Assembly: GCF_000317835.1 (NCBI RefSeq)
Contig: NC_019793.1
Coordinates: 2,432,001 to 2,496,000 of the forward strand
Length of the DNA stretch: 64,000 nucleotides
Source of the DNA: Deinococcus peraridilitoris DSM 19664
GTDB lineage: Bacteria > Deinococcota > Deinococci > Deinococcales > Deinococcaceae
Reading direction: 5' to 3'
Part shown: piece by piece, positions 48,508 through 58,332 of the stretch
Layout: each line of letters starts with the position of its first letter
How positions within the stretch are numbered: the stretch's first letter is position 1
The notes under the pieces: model-generated
Databases searched by the model: none
The model's input: only the letters and a program-made list of their open reading frames with translations
What the model was told of the DNA's origin: nothing
Program-made: the position numbers and the translations under genes

Positions 48508-49913
48508 TCTTCGAAACCATTAAAACCGAAGGTCTGGCCGCCCTGTCCTACATTGTCGGAGACGAGCAGGCGGGTTGTGCGGTCGTGATCGATCCACGCC
48601 GTGACGTGCAGGTGTACCTCGACCTGCTGCGCCGCTGTGGCCTGCGACTGACCGGCATCATCGAAACCCACACCCACGCTGATTTCGTGTCAGGTGCCCG
48701 CGAGCTGTGCACCCTGACGAACGCGACCGTGTACGCGGGCCCCGGTGAGTATGGTCACGCCGTGACGATCCTGCAGGACGGCGAAAGCGTGGATATCGGC
48801 GCCCTGAAACTGCGCGCACTGCACACCCCGGGCCACTCTCCCGAGCACCTGTGTCTGGTCCTGTCCGGCGGCGGACCGGGCGCGGAAGGCGAGTGGGCCC
48901 TCTTCACCGGAGACGCCCTCTTCAACGGTGAGGTGGGCCGCCCGGACCTCGTGCCCGGCGTCGACGCCGAGGAAGGCGCACGGCAGCTGTACCGTTCATT
49001 GCACGGCAAGATCCTGGGGCTCGACGACGGCCTGGAAGTTTATCCGTCCCACGGACACGGCTCGCCCTGCGGTGGACGCATCGGCGTGCGTAACTGCACC
49101 ACCCTGGGCTACGAGAAACGCCACAACCGGCATCTGCAGGCCCAGGGAGAGGACGATTTCGTGCGGGGTGTCTTGGGCGAGCTGGCCGCGCAGCCTCCCT
49201 ACTACGAACGGGTCAGGGACCTCAACCGGCGCGGACCTGGTTACCTCGGTACGCGCCCGCAGACCCCCTGGCTCGATCCACACGAGTTTCAGGAAGCCGC
49301 GCGCGACCCCCTGGCGGTCATTCTCGATACCCGCGAGATCGAAGCTTTTGCCGACGCGCACATCGAGGGAAGCCTCAACATCGCGTTGCGTGAGGCCTTT
49401 CCCTTGTGGGCCGGCTGGATGCTTTCGCCGAGCAACAACCTGCTCGTGATTCTCGACAGCCCCGACCACGAGGAGGCAGTTGAACGGCACCTGCTGCGCC
49501 TGGGCCTGGAAAGCATCGGAGGGTTCCTGCGCGGCGGAATGCGCGCGCACATCGAAGCAGGGTTGCCGTGGCGCTCGGGCGGGCACCTGAGCGTCCATGA
49601 GCTGCACGAGCAGCTCGCGCGGGGGAACGCGGCGTGGCAGCTGCTCGACGTGCGCCGTGACGACGAGTGGGCACAAGGCCACATCGCGGGCGCACAGCAC
49701 GCTTTTCTGGGGCGCCTGCCAGACGAGCTGCCCCGGCTCGGGCTCGACCGGGAAAAGCCCGTGGCCGTGTATTGCGGCAGCGGTTACCGCTCCAGCATGG
49801 CCGTGAGCATGCTCGAACGGCAAGGTTACCGGGACGTACGCAACGTGCTGGGCAGCGTCAGCGCCTGGAAAGCAGCTGGTTTCGAACTGGCGCATTCACA
49901 CCTGAGCGCATAA
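48504..49913 (+). CDS. CstB-like persulfide dioxygenase-rhodanese fusion
   Basis: 469 residues. The N-terminal metallo-beta-lactamase domain (about 1-240) has the iron site 'ETHTHADFVSGA', 'TPGHSPEHLCLV' and 'FTGDALFNGEVGRPDL' of ETHE1-type persulfide dioxygenases. A first rhodanese domain (about 255-345) lacks the catalytic Cys ('VILDSPDHEE'). The second (about 365-465) keeps it in 'VYCGSGYRSSMAV'. This MBL, pseudo-rhodanese, rhodanese order matches staphylococcal CstB, which oxidises persulfides to sulfite and thiosulfate. It fits a cell using bacillithiol (ypdA nearby). GTG start overlapping the 48-residue ORF; a GNRA-loop terminator follows. Confidence 0.9.
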   Translation: MIFETIKTEGLAALSYIVGDEQAGCAVVIDPRRDVQVYLDLLRRCGLRLTGIIETHTHADFVSGARELCTLTNATVYAGPGEYGHAVTILQDGESVDIGALKLRALHTPGHSPEHLCLVLSGGGPGAEGEWALFTGDALFNGEVGRPDLVPGVDAEEGARQLYRSLHGKILGLDDGLEVYPSHGHGSPCGGRIGVRNCTTLGYEKRHNRHLQAQGEDDFVRGVLGELAAQPPYYERVRDLNRRGPGYLGTRPQTPWLDPHEFQEAARDPLAVILDTREIEAFADAHIEGSLNIALREAFPLWAGWMLSPSNNLLVILDSPDHEEAVERHLLRLGLESIGGFLRGGMRAHIEAGLPWRSGGHLSVHELHEQLARGNAAWQLLDVRRDDEWAQGHIAGAQHAFLGRLPDELPRLGLDREKPVAVYCGSGYRSSMAVSMLERQGYRDVRNVLGSVSAWKAAGFELAHSHLSA

Positions 49914-49952
49914 CTTGACAGGCGGTGCATAACACGCTATCTTATTTTTATC

Positions 49953-49974
49953 AGCGGCCGAAAGGCCGCTTTTT
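49953..49974 (+). terminator. GAAA-tetraloop terminator
   Basis: AGCGGCC/GGCCGCT (49953-49959 with 49964-49970), loop GAAA, followed by TTTT. Downstream of the persulfide dioxygenase gene. Confidence 0.85.
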
Positions 49975-49986
49975 CATGGCGGCCGG

Positions 49987-50022
49987 GCGTTGAGGCGCGG
50001 CGTTGAGGCGCGGCGTTGAGGC
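49987..50022. repeat. 13-bp tandem repeat, 2.8 copies
   Basis: GCGTTGAGGCGCG is repeated at 49987-49999 and 50000-50012, with a partial third copy at 50013-50022, between convergent genes. No function evident. Confidence 0.7.
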
Positions 50023-50063
50023 ACCACGGCTCACCTTGGTCATATGGCTTGTGCGGCTGTCTT

Positions 50064-51383
50064 TCAGCGCTCCTCGACGACGATGATGCCGGTCATGAAG
50101 GGGTGCGGCCGGCACCGGTACCGGTAGGTGCCCTTCTGGTCAAAGGTAAACTGCACGCTGCCACCTCTTGGCAGCGACCGGGTGACCTCGGTTCCATCAG
50201 GCGCGCGCAAAACAACCCCATGTGCGACGAAGTCCGCATTGCGCCAGCCGACGGCCGTTCCGAGCTTGACCCGCAAGGAGGACGGACTGAAGCTGAATCC
50301 TGCTGCCCGAACCATCGGTGAGTCGGCGTCTGTCAGCAGCGGCAGGCCGGACACGTCGGGAACGGCGTCCTGAGCGTGAGCCTGGTGTGCGGCCTGCTCG
50401 TCCGGTCGGCCGTGCTGATCGAGCGGCGGGCCGCCGTTCACCATGAAGTGAATCCCGCCCGGATACAGGCCGTCATTCGTCGCATGTGGTCCGGCATGGT
50501 CGTGGAACACGAACTTTCCGTCACGGCCCTGGACCAGCAGGTCGTAGCGCTCTCCCGGCCCGATCAGCAGGGTGTCTGCCTCGTACGGTTGGGGCAGGTC
50601 GTGCCCGTCCTTGGCGACCACCAGGAATGTCACGCCGTGCAGGTGCATCGAGTGCACCGCGTATCCCATATTGATCATCCGCAGCAGGCTGACGTCTTTC
50701 GGTGGAATGTGCAGGTCGGGAATCAGGGGCGCTGCTTTGCCATTGACCAGGAAGTAATTTGCCTGTGGCTTGTGCATCAGGTTCGTCGGATTCTGACGGC
50801 TGTCCCATTCGTCGAGGATCAGGGTATGCTCGCTGGTCCATACCTTCGCGCTGGCGTCGCGGGGCTCGACGATCAAGGCGCCGTACATGCCCATGTCGAG
50901 GTGCAGGTTCGTCTGGAAATGGCAGTGGTAGGCAAAGGTCCCCGCTTCGGTCGCCACGAATTCGTAGGTGAAACGCTGTCCGGGAAGCACCTCGTCAAGT
51001 CCGTCCATGCGCTGGGCAACCGAAATGATGCCGTGCGGGTGAATGGTGTGCGGCTGATCGAAGGTGTTGTGAAGCGTCAGCCGCACCAGGTCACCCTGCT
51101 TCACACGAATTTCTGGTCCGGGTACGCTGGGCGGCTCTCCCGGAAAGCCGAAGGCCCACTGTTCGACCCGGACGCCCGGCGCGATCTCGGCGTGAATACG
51201 GTGCACCTCGACCGTGAATTCCCGCAGCTGCCCTGTGAAGTGACGAATGGGAACGGTGCCCATGGACCGCTGCAGAAACTGATTCAGCAAGAGAGAGCGG
51301 TCGGTTGATGTGACTGGCAGAGGTGTATCCGCCAGGCCGAGAAGGAGAACCAGAACGGCGCACAAAACGGCAAGGCGGATCAC
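50064..51383 (-). CDS. multicopper oxidase with extra C-terminal cupredoxin domain
   Basis: 439 residues, exported (signal peptide about 1-20). Domain 1 (about 55-180) has 'HTIHPHGIISVAQRMDG' and 'FAYHCHFQTNLHLDMGMYGALIV'. Domain 2 (about 190-310) has 'HSMHLHGVTFLVV' and 'FVFHDHAGPH', giving the His pairs of a two-domain, nitrite-reductase-like multicopper oxidase. A third plastocyanin-like cupredoxin (about 355-439, 'GTYRYRCRPHPFMTGIIVV') supplies Cys, His and Met for a type-1 site. Substrate unknown; copper or nitrite handling is plausible. GTG 51383 has AGGAG. It follows, 75 bases on, a frameshifted exported gene. Confidence 0.85.
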   Translation of the reverse strand: MIRLAVLCAVLVLLLGLADTPLPVTSTDRSLLLNQFLQRSMGTVPIRHFTGQLREFTVEVHRIHAEIAPGVRVEQWAFGFPGEPPSVPGPEIRVKQGDLVRLTLHNTFDQPHTIHPHGIISVAQRMDGLDEVLPGQRFTYEFVATEAGTFAYHCHFQTNLHLDMGMYGALIVEPRDASAKVWTSEHTLILDEWDSRQNPTNLMHKPQANYFLVNGKAAPLIPDLHIPPKDVSLLRMINMGYAVHSMHLHGVTFLVVAKDGHDLPQPYEADTLLIGPGERYDLLVQGRDGKFVFHDHAGPHATNDGLYPGGIHFMVNGGPPLDQHGRPDEQAAHQAHAQDAVPDVSGLPLLTDADSPMVRAAGFSFSPSSLRVKLGTAVGWRNADFVAHGVVLRAPDGTEVTRSLPRGGSVQFTFDQKGTYRYRCRPHPFMTGIIVVEER

Positions 51384-51458
51384 GAAGACTCCTGAAGCGA
51401 GAAGAGAGCCCCTTATTTCGCAGGATGGGACTGACGGTTTGGTTGCTGCCCAGCTTCG

Positions 51459-52326
51459 CTACCGGACGACGACAAAGCGGGTCATGCCGATCATGGCGTG
51501 CGGTTTGTGGGTTTTCGGGTCGGTGATCCAGCAGGCAGCGAAATACGTGCCCGGTTTCAGGTTGATGTTGACGAAGTTGGTTTTTCCAGGCGAGAGGACC
51601 CCAGTCGTGATGGCCGCTTCGAAATCCACTGGTGGTTCGCCTTGGGCCTGCTCTCCGGCGGCGAGGAACTTCATGACGTCCTCGGGGGTTTTGCCTGCCT
51701 TGAGGGGTGCGAACATGATGAAGTGCGGCTGGCGGCCGTTGTTCACGATTTCCCAGGTGTGCTGCCCGGCGGCAACCTGGGTGGGTGGAAGGGCCAGGGC
51801 AAAATCGGCGAGTTGTACTGTATAGGTGGCTTTTGGAGCTTTGGCGGTGTTGTTGCCCTTGGCCACGGTGAACGGCTGAAAGAAGCCCAGGTCGGCGAGC
51901 GCTTTGGGACTTTTTTCGTCGTTGTTCGTGCTCACGCTCGAGATGAAGTAACTGCCGGGTTCCAGGTTCACCATCATGCTGTAATTGGCTTTTGGCCCCA
52001 GCTGCTGCGCGCCGCCGTACATCTCCGAGGCGTTGATCACCGCGGTTTCCAGGGCTGCCGGGTCTCCCTTTTGGGTGTGCATTCCGATGGCAAGTGCGCT
52101 GATGGCGCGTTTGAGGGCGTCAGCAGTGACACCAGCCTTCAACTTGAAGATCTGCATCTCTGCCGGCTGACGACCGTTGTTTCTGAAGTTGAACTGTACG
52201 TACCCCGACTGCACCTGAGCAGGAATCTGGTAGCCCTTGTCGGTGGATATCACCTCCACCTTGGGCAGCGGCAGTACCGAGCAAACCGAGGGTCACAAGG
52301 GGTATGACCAGACGCACATCTTTCAT
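51459..52326 (-). pseudogene. exported duplicated cupredoxin-like protein, apparent +1 frameshift
   Basis: ATG 52326 (AAGGA upstream) starts a clean signal peptide 'MKDVRLVIPLVTLGLLGTAAAQ'. The mature part continues in a different frame from about 52259 ('VEVISTDKGYQIPAQ'). Removing one base near 52260-52264 joins them at an ideal cleavage site. The mature protein (about 265 residues) has two similar halves, each with 'NNGRQP' followed by a Leu-Lys-Ala-Gly segment. Only the second keeps His, Cys and Met in 'NNGRQPHFIMF' and 'AACWITD', as for a copper site. If the shift is real, export is lost. Partner of the multicopper oxidase downstream. Confidence 0.65.
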
Positions 52327-52887
52327 AGGCGGTCCTTTGAGGCGTACAAAGCAGTTGCGCTGTAACGGGACACCGTGCCGGATGGTTCTGCTTTCCTCCT
52401 TATCGCGCTCGATCGCCCGGACTGCGTAATGTCTGTTGGTCATACGCGGTTGCGGGGGTAGAAGTGTGACCGACGATGATCAGGATTAGGGGTTGCCGGG
52501 TCGTGGTACTACACAAGGTTACCGGTGGACTGATATTGGCTTTTACGTCCGGCTTCGCTGCCCGGGAGCTGCTGAAGGGCCCGAGCAATACGTCTCCGAT
52601 CAGTATCGAAGCGACGTGAGTTATTTCATGATTGAGTTTGTTTAAGAATGTTCAAGAGAAAATAAAGCAGATTTTCAAACCCATTCTTAATCGAAATGGG
52701 AAATCGGGAACATACCATGTTCCTTTCGATCCTACCCCTCAAAGCCAAATTCACGCGACAGGCAACTCAAGGGTTTCCCGTTCCCGGACGATCATCACCA
52801 AGGCCAGATCGGGAAAACGCTTTGTCACCTGGGGCCGCCGAGGGGTGTCGATCTGCTGCCTGGTGAAGTCTGGTTTGAGTTTCCCTG
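52327..52887. other. intergenic region, no gene seen
   Basis: About 560 bases. Contains a 7-bp hairpin GGAACAT/ATGTTCC (52707-52713 with 52717-52723) and AT-rich stretches near 52620-52690. Reading frames are short and lack ribosome sites. It should hold the promoter of the exported copper-type gene. Confidence 0.4.
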
Positions 52888-53874
52888 TTATAGCCGCACG
52901 GCCTGCAGCTGTCGCGCAATCTCGGCCAGCGCGACCAGAGCGTGTTCGCGTCCGTTTTCGATGAAGACCTGATTGGTGCGTCCGGCAAAGCCCGCGCTGC
53001 CCACCACGAACAGCCCCGGTACGCTGCTCTCGAAGGTGTCGCTCAGCATCAGGCACTCGTCTTCATGCTGTGCGAGGCCCAGACCTGCCAGGAAATCGAG
53101 CTTCGGGCGGTACCCCGTGAGCGCGAAGGTAAAGTCGGTGGGCAACTGCCATTTCTCGCCGCTCTGGTTTTCGACAACCACATAGTCGTCACCGATCTCC
53201 ACGGCACGACTTTCAAAGTGCGCGGCGATGCTGCCTTCCTTGATGCGATTCTCCAGATCCGGCTTCACCCAGTACTTCACGGTGTTCTTGACGCTTGGTG
53301 CACGCACGATCATGGTGACCTGCGCGCCCCCACGCCATAAGTCGAGTGCGGCGTCGGCGGCGCTGTTGCCCGCCCCGATCACCGTCACCTTCAGGTTCCA
53401 GAAGGGGTGCGCTTCGGTGTAGTAGTGACTGACGTTCTCGCGCTCCTCGCCGGGAATGCCCATCATCACCGGATTGTCATAGTATCCGGTCGCGACCACG
53501 ACCCGCCGTGCCTCGATGACACCTGGCGTGCCGTCCTTATGGTTGACTTCCAGCGTGAACCCGGCTGGGGCCGCGTGAACGTTCGTCACCTCGGTGTACT
53601 GCTGCAAGTCGAGCGCCTCCCGTTCTGCCACGAGCCGGTAATACATCAGCGCTTCTTTGCGGTCAGGCTTTTCACGCGGGCTGACCATCGGGTGACCGCC
53701 GATTTCCAGTTCGGGCGCGGTCGTGAAGAAGGTCATGTAGGTGGGATAGTCGAAGATGGCGTTCACCACGCAGCCTTTTTCCAGCACCGTGTAGCTCAGG
53801 CCCGCCCGTTTGGCGGCAATGGCAGCGGCCAATCCGACGGGCCCGCCCCCCACGATGGCAAGGTCATACATCAT
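52888..53874 (-). CDS. ypdA: YpdA-type bacillithiol disulfide reductase
   Basis: 328 residues from ATG 53874, seven bases after TAGCGT (53882-53887). The FAD site is '[19 protein letters not shown]' (about 5-22), the NADPH site '[18 protein letters not shown]' (about 163-180). '[26 protein letters not shown]' is the YpdA-specific region (Cys near the N-terminus). '[20 protein letters not shown]' closes the FAD domain. The family reduces bacillithiol disulfide with NADPH, keeping the thiol pool reduced. It diverges from fumC with 116 bases between. Confidence 0.9.
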   Translation of the reverse strand: MMYDLAIVGGGPVGLAAAIAAKRAGLSYTVLEKGCVVNAIFDYPTYMTFFTTAPELEIGGHPMVSPREKPDRKEALMYYRLVAEREALDLQQYTEVTNVHAAPAGFTLEVNHKDGTPGVIEARRVVVATGYYDNPVMMGIPGEERENVSHYYTEAHPFWNLKVTVIGAGNSAADAALDLWRGGAQVTMIVRAPSVKNTVKYWVKPDLENRIKEGSIAAHFESRAVEIGDDYVVVENQSGEKWQLPTDFTFALTGYRPKLDFLAGLGLAQHEDECLMLSDTFESSVPGLFVVGSAGFAGRTNQVFIENGREHALVALAEIARQLQAVRL

Positions 53875-53990
53875 AAAAAGCACGCTAGCACGCGTGAATC
53901 GAGTCAACCGTGCCGCGATGTCGGCCCTGCACTCGCCTGCGTGGCCAGTGCAACGAAGTCGCGGGCACTTCGCTATAAAATCACGGTGCC

Positions 53991-55397
53991 ATGACGACCA
54001 ACTCCTTCCGGACCGAAACGGACACCATGGGCGCCCTTGAGGTAGCCAGCGAACATTTGTGGGGCGCGCAGACCCAGCGCTCGATTCAAAACTTTCCCAT
54101 CGGGGTGGAGCGTTTCCGCTTCACCCGCCCCATCATCCGCGCCCTGGGCATACTCAAGAAAGGTGCGGCGCAGGCGAACGCCGAACTGGGGGAATTGCCC
54201 CAGGACATCGCGGATCTGATTGCCCGCGCCGCCGACGAGGTGATCGCCGGCACGCTCGACGCGCACTTTCCGCTCGTGGTGTTTCAGACGGGCAGCGGCA
54301 CGCAGAGCAACATGAACGCCAACGAGGTCATCAGCAACCGCGCCATTCAGCTCGCGGGCGGGGAACTCGGCAGCAAGAAGCCGGTGCATCCCAACGACCA
54401 CGTCAACCGTGGGCAGAGCAGCAACGACACTTTCCCGACGGCCATGCACATCGCGGTGGTGGAAGAACTGCACGGCAAACTGTTCCCGAGCGTGGCTAGG
54501 CTGCGTGACACCCTTGCCCAGAAAGCCGAGCAGTACGCGGAAGTCGTGAAGGTAGGCCGCACGCACCTGCAGGACGCCACGCCCATCACGCTGGGCCAGG
54601 AAATCGGCGGCTGGGTCGCACAGATCGATTACTGCGTGGCCGAAGTGAAACACGCCCTGAAGGGCCTCTACGAACTCGCCATTGGCGGTACGGCCGTCGG
54701 GACGGGCCTCAACGCCCACCCGCGCTTTGGCGATCTCGCCGCGCAGAAATTCGCGCAGGAAACCGCTCTGCCGTTCGTGAGCGCTCCCAACAAATTCGCT
54801 GCCCTGAGTGCCCACGACGCGCTAGTGCAGACCTCGGCTGCGCTGCGCACCCTGGCCGGGGCCTTGATGAAAATGGCCAACGATGTGCGCTGGCTCGCTT
54901 CGGGTCCGCGCAACGGCATCGGCGAGATCACCATTCCCGAAAACGAGCCGGGCAGCAGCATCATGCCCGGCAAGGTGAACCCCACCCAGAGTGAGGCCAT
55001 GACGATGGTCGTCGTGCAGGTGTACGGCAACGACGCCGCCGTCGCGTTTGCCGGAAGCCAGGGCAACTTTCAGCTGAACGTCTTCAAGCCTGTGATGGTG
55101 CACAACGTGCTGGAAAGCATTCAGCTCATCAGTGACGCCTGCGTGGCCTTCAACGACAACTGCGCCACGGGCATCGAGCCCAACCGAGAGCGCATCGAGG
55201 AAAACCTCGGCAAGAACCTGATGCAGGTGACGGCCCTTAACCGTCATATCGGCTACGACAAGGCTGCCGCTATCGCCAAAAAGGCCCATAAGGAAGGCAG
55301 CAGCCTCAGGGAAGCAGCGCTCGCGCTGGGCTACCTCACCGACGAGGAGTTCGATCGCTTCGTGGTGCCGATGGAGATGACGCGGCCCAGCGCCTGA
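53991..55397 (+). CDS. fumC: class II fumarate hydratase
   Basis: 468 residues. It interconverts fumarate and malate in the citric acid cycle as a homotetramer without iron-sulfur clusters. Signatures: '[19 protein letters not shown]' (about 103-121), '[20 protein letters not shown]', '[11 protein letters not shown]' and the superfamily '[16 protein letters not shown]' with the mobile catalytic loop. TATAAA/TAAAAT (53974-53981) precedes ATG 53991 by nine bases. Length and ends are normal. Confidence 0.95.
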   Translation: MTTNSFRTETDTMGALEVASEHLWGAQTQRSIQNFPIGVERFRFTRPIIRALGILKKGAAQANAELGELPQDIADLIARAADEVIAGTLDAHFPLVVFQTGSGTQSNMNANEVISNRAIQLAGGELGSKKPVHPNDHVNRGQSSNDTFPTAMHIAVVEELHGKLFPSVARLRDTLAQKAEQYAEVVKVGRTHLQDATPITLGQEIGGWVAQIDYCVAEVKHALKGLYELAIGGTAVGTGLNAHPRFGDLAAQKFAQETALPFVSAPNKFAALSAHDALVQTSAALRTLAGALMKMANDVRWLASGPRNGIGEITIPENEPGSSIMPGKVNPTQSEAMTMVVVQVYGNDAAVAFAGSQGNFQLNVFKPVMVHNVLESIQLISDACVAFNDNCATGIEPNRERIEENLGKNLMQVTALNRHIGYDKAAAIAKKAHKEGSSLREAALALGYLTDEEFDRFVVPMEMTRPSA

Positions 55398-55543
55398 ACT
55401 GGACCACACCCGCGGCGCCCGTGTGCCGCAGGCCGGACGGCTGGCATGCCCTGGTCCTATTTCGCAGGCGGGGGCTGTTGTGCGTGAGTGTTGTGCGTTC
55501 GAGACGGGGTGGCGTCCGGGCGCCCTGTTTGAGGTGGACCGGA

Positions 55544-56050
55544 ATGAGCGCAAATTCGTATTACCAGCCCATCATCGGTACCCTTGGTTATGTCCTTTCC
55601 CCTGACGGCGCGCGGGTGCTGCTGGTGCACCGCAACGCCCGCGCGCAAGACGAGCACCTCGGCAAGTACAACGGTCTGGGCGGAAAACTCGATCCCCTGG
55701 AAAGCGTGACGGAGGGTATGCGGCGCGAAATCGCCGAGGAAGCCGGCCTGACAGTTGACCTGATGCGCCTGCGCGGCACGATCAGCTGGCCGGGCTTTGG
55801 CAAGAATGGCGAGGACTGGCTGGGTTTCATCTTTCTGATCGAGGCGTTTAGCGGCACGCCACCCGGGGCCAACGAGGAGGGCACCCTGTCCTGGGAGCCT
55901 GTTGGGCGGCTGCTGGCGGGGGAGCTGCCCGTGTGGGAAGGTGACCGCTTTTTTCTGCCGCTGGTGTTCGACGATGACCCCCGGCCTTTTCACGGCGTGA
56001 TGCCTTACAGGGGGGGGCGGCCTGTCGCGTGGCGCTTCGAGCGTTTGTGA
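55544..56050 (+). CDS. NUDIX hydrolase (MutT-like)
   Basis: 168 residues from ATG 55544. The Nudix box is complete, beginning 'GGKLDPLESVTEGMRREIAE' and ending EAGL. The C-terminal 'VWEGDRFFLPLVFDDDPRPFHGVM' resembles MTH1/MutT-like 8-oxo-dGTP or related nucleotide diphosphatases. It likely hydrolyses oxidised or other nucleoside diphosphate derivatives. It lies downstream of fumC with weak GAGG upstream of its start. Confidence 0.85.
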   Translation: MSANSYYQPIIGTLGYVLSPDGARVLLVHRNARAQDEHLGKYNGLGGKLDPLESVTEGMRREIAEEAGLTVDLMRLRGTISWPGFGKNGEDWLGFIFLIEAFSGTPPGANEEGTLSWEPVGRLLAGELPVWEGDRFFLPLVFDDDPRPFHGVMPYRGGRPVAWRFERL

Positions 56051-56123
56051 GGCGTACCCAAAACGTACCTCTTCTAAATCACTTCCGGTTCGGCGCGTTG
56101 GCGTATCATCGGATTGATTCATC

Positions 56124-58007
56124 ATGTCCGACTTTTCCTCCAGCGCCACCGGGCCTGACGAACAATCACTCCGCGCGCTCCAGATCGACGCTTTGTATGC
56201 GTGCTCCAGTGAAATCGAAGGACTGGACCGGCAGCGGGCCGCTCAGCTGAGCGCAGAAGCGCTGACGCTGGCACGGGAGCTGCAAGATGGGCCGCGCGTG
56301 GCGCGTGGCCTGCTGCAGCTCGCCACGCTTGAGTGGCGTCTGTCGTGCTATGACGAGGCGCTGGAACACGCCGCTGAGGCGCTGGCGTGTTTCCGGGCAT
56401 TGGGCGACCGTCACGGCGAGGCCTGGAGCCTGCGCCTGCTGGGCAATATTCACGGGGTGCAGAGTCAGTACGCGCCGGCAGCCGAACTGCTGCGGGCCGC
56501 CGCAGGGCTGAGCCGGGAAGTGGGAAACACCGAGTGCCTGGCGTCGTGCCTGAACAACCTGGGCATCATCGCCAACGAACTCGGTGATTACGCCTCGGCC
56601 CTGGAGTCGCTGTTCGAAGCGCTGAGGCTGTATGAGGAGGGCGACCCCAACATTCCTTCCAGCCTGAACAACGTGGCCACGCTCTATCAGTTGATGGGGC
56701 AGTACGAACAAGCCCTCGATTTTCACCGGCAGGCGCTGTCACTGGCGGATATCGTCCCACCGCATCCTTTGACGGCCGCCTTGCTGCACAACCTGGCCGA
56801 AACCCAGCGGCGCAGCGGACAAAACGAGCAGGCTATGGCGGTACTGCAGCGCGCACTGGGTCTGGCACGGCAGATCGGGGACCGGCAGACGGAAATGCTG
56901 GCCCTCGACAGCCTTGGCCAGCTCTATCAGGCTGCCGCAGCGCTCGATCAGGCCAGGAGTTGTTTCGAACAGGGCCTCGAACTGGCCGCGCAAGTCCGGC
57001 ACCCGCTGGGCGAGGTGCGGCTGCTGATGCACCACGCGACCCTGCTGCCCGATCCGGCGGCTCGGGAACACCTGATGCGCGCGCTGGCCATCGCGCGGGA
57101 AGTGAACCTGAAAGCCGAGGCGCGTGCAGTGCACGACCTGCTCGTTGGCCTGTTGAAGCGGGCGGGTGAGTTTCAACAAGCCCTCGCGCACCATGAGCAG
57201 GCACGCACGGTTGAGCGTGAACTCTTCAACGAGGCGCAGGACAAACGCATTCAGGCTTTGCGCATTCAGTACGAGCTTGCCCAGGCCCGGGCCGTCAATG
57301 TCTCCCAGCAGAGCCTCAACGAGCAGCTGCGGCGCGCGAACGAGGAACTCGACGCCTTCAGCTACAGCATTTCGCACGATCTGCGTGCTCCCATCCGGCA
57401 CATCGGGAGCTTCGCGGGAATGCTGCGTCAGAGTCTGGAGCAGGGAAAAACCGAGCAGGCAAGCCGCTTTCTCGGCATCATCGAGCAGTCTGCCGTGCGC
57501 ATGAACGCGCTGGTTGACGCCTTGCTGCTGCTGGCCCGGCAGGGCCGCTCTCCGCTGAATCCCGCTTTTGTGGACCTGAGCGAGCTGGTCCATGAGGTGC
57601 TGCATGACCTCGAGCCCGAAATGCAGGGACGGCAGGTGCGCTGGAACATTGGCGAATTGCCGGTCGTGCGGGGTGATGTGGCGTTGCTGCGTCAGGTGTT
57701 CTATAACCTGCTGTCCAACGCCCTGAAATATTCGCAACCGCGCGCGGAGGCCATCATCGAGGTGCGTGCCGAGCGGCGGGAACAGGAGTGGCTGCTCGAA
57801 GTGCAGGACAACGGGGTGGGCTTCGATCCACGTTTTGCCGCCAAGCTGTTCGGGGTGTTTCAGCGCCTGCACCGCGCCGAAGACTTCGAAGGAACCGGGG
57901 TGGGCCTCGCCAACGTGCAGCGCATCGTTCATCGGCACGGCGGAACCGTGTGGGCCAGCGCGAAAGAGGGCGAGGGCGCCACTTTCAGCTTTACCCTGCC
58001 AGCCTGA
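56124..58007 (+). CDS. TPR-repeat sensor histidine kinase, soluble
   Basis: 627 residues, no membrane segment. Residues about 15-365 hold eight or so TPR-like helical pairs ('YDEALEHAAEALACFRALGD', 'NLGIIANELGDYASAL'). A coiled-coil linker (about 370-405) leads to the HisKA domain with phospho-acceptor His418 in 'AFSYSISHDLRAPIRH', and the HATPase domain has Asn532, 'QDNGVGF' and 'GTGVGLANVQRI'. All catalytic motifs are intact, unlike the PAS-GAF kinase-like protein at 39827. The input is probably protein or peptide binding by the TPR array. No response regulator is adjacent. Confidence 0.9.
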   Translation: MSDFSSSATGPDEQSLRALQIDALYACSSEIEGLDRQRAAQLSAEALTLARELQDGPRVARGLLQLATLEWRLSCYDEALEHAAEALACFRALGDRHGEAWSLRLLGNIHGVQSQYAPAAELLRAAAGLSREVGNTECLASCLNNLGIIANELGDYASALESLFEALRLYEEGDPNIPSSLNNVATLYQLMGQYEQALDFHRQALSLADIVPPHPLTAALLHNLAETQRRSGQNEQAMAVLQRALGLARQIGDRQTEMLALDSLGQLYQAAAALDQARSCFEQGLELAAQVRHPLGEVRLLMHHATLLPDPAAREHLMRALAIAREVNLKAEARAVHDLLVGLLKRAGEFQQALAHHEQARTVERELFNEAQDKRIQALRIQYELAQARAVNVSQQSLNEQLRRANEELDAFSYSISHDLRAPIRHIGSFAGMLRQSLEQGKTEQASRFLGIIEQSAVRMNALVDALLLLARQGRSPLNPAFVDLSELVHEVLHDLEPEMQGRQVRWNIGELPVVRGDVALLRQVFYNLLSNALKYSQPRAEAIIEVRAERREQEWLLEVQDNGVGFDPRFAAKLFGVFQRLHRAEDFEGTGVGLANVQRIVHRHGGTVWASAKEGEGATFSFTLPA

Positions 58008-58046
58008 CTTCTGGGGCGGCGAGTCACACGGTGGCTTTCCTCTGGT

Positions 58047-58163
58047 TCAGGGTCCGGGCTGTTGGGCTGCCCAGGCCTGCGCTGCCGCACGCTGGTAGGC
58101 GGCGAGCAGCGTCCGGACGCTGACCCTGGCGATGCGGGCGAGTTCGCCCACCGTCCATGTCAT
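58047..58163 (-). pseudogene. truncated MerR-type regulator, 38 residues
   Basis: ATG 58163 has a near-perfect ribosome site AGGAGGTGA. The product starts 'MTWTVGELARIARVSVRTL', the first helix-turn-helix of MerR family regulators. It then jumps to 'LAAYQRAAAQAWAAQ' and ends at residue 38 instead of continuing with the Tyr-Tyr-Asp wing. An internal deletion of a TipAL-like gene is the simplest reading. The intact ribosome site and open frame leave the possibility of a functional micro-HTH protein. Confidence 0.55.
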
Positions 58164-58332
58164 GCCTGTTCACCTCCTGAAGGGAGGGTAGACCCTGACG
58201 TCGCGTAAGGCTCAATAGGCTGCATGACGTATTTGCACCTGCCTTGTCAGGCACTTGGCGCAGGCAGCGTCCCGGTGGCCGCGCCACCAACCTGCCTCGG
58301 CTTTGACGTATTGTGACTACTATATAAGACGT

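Noticed and set aside
48504..49913. plain ETHE1 or hydroxyacylglutathione hydrolase (GloB)
   Set aside because: Two rhodanese domains follow the MBL domain, the first without Cys, which is the CstB arrangement rather than glyoxalase II.
49987..50022. CRISPR-like short repeats
   Set aside because: The 13-bp units are directly adjacent without spacers; a sim­ple tandem repeat. No CRISPR array or cas gene was seen anywhere in the window.
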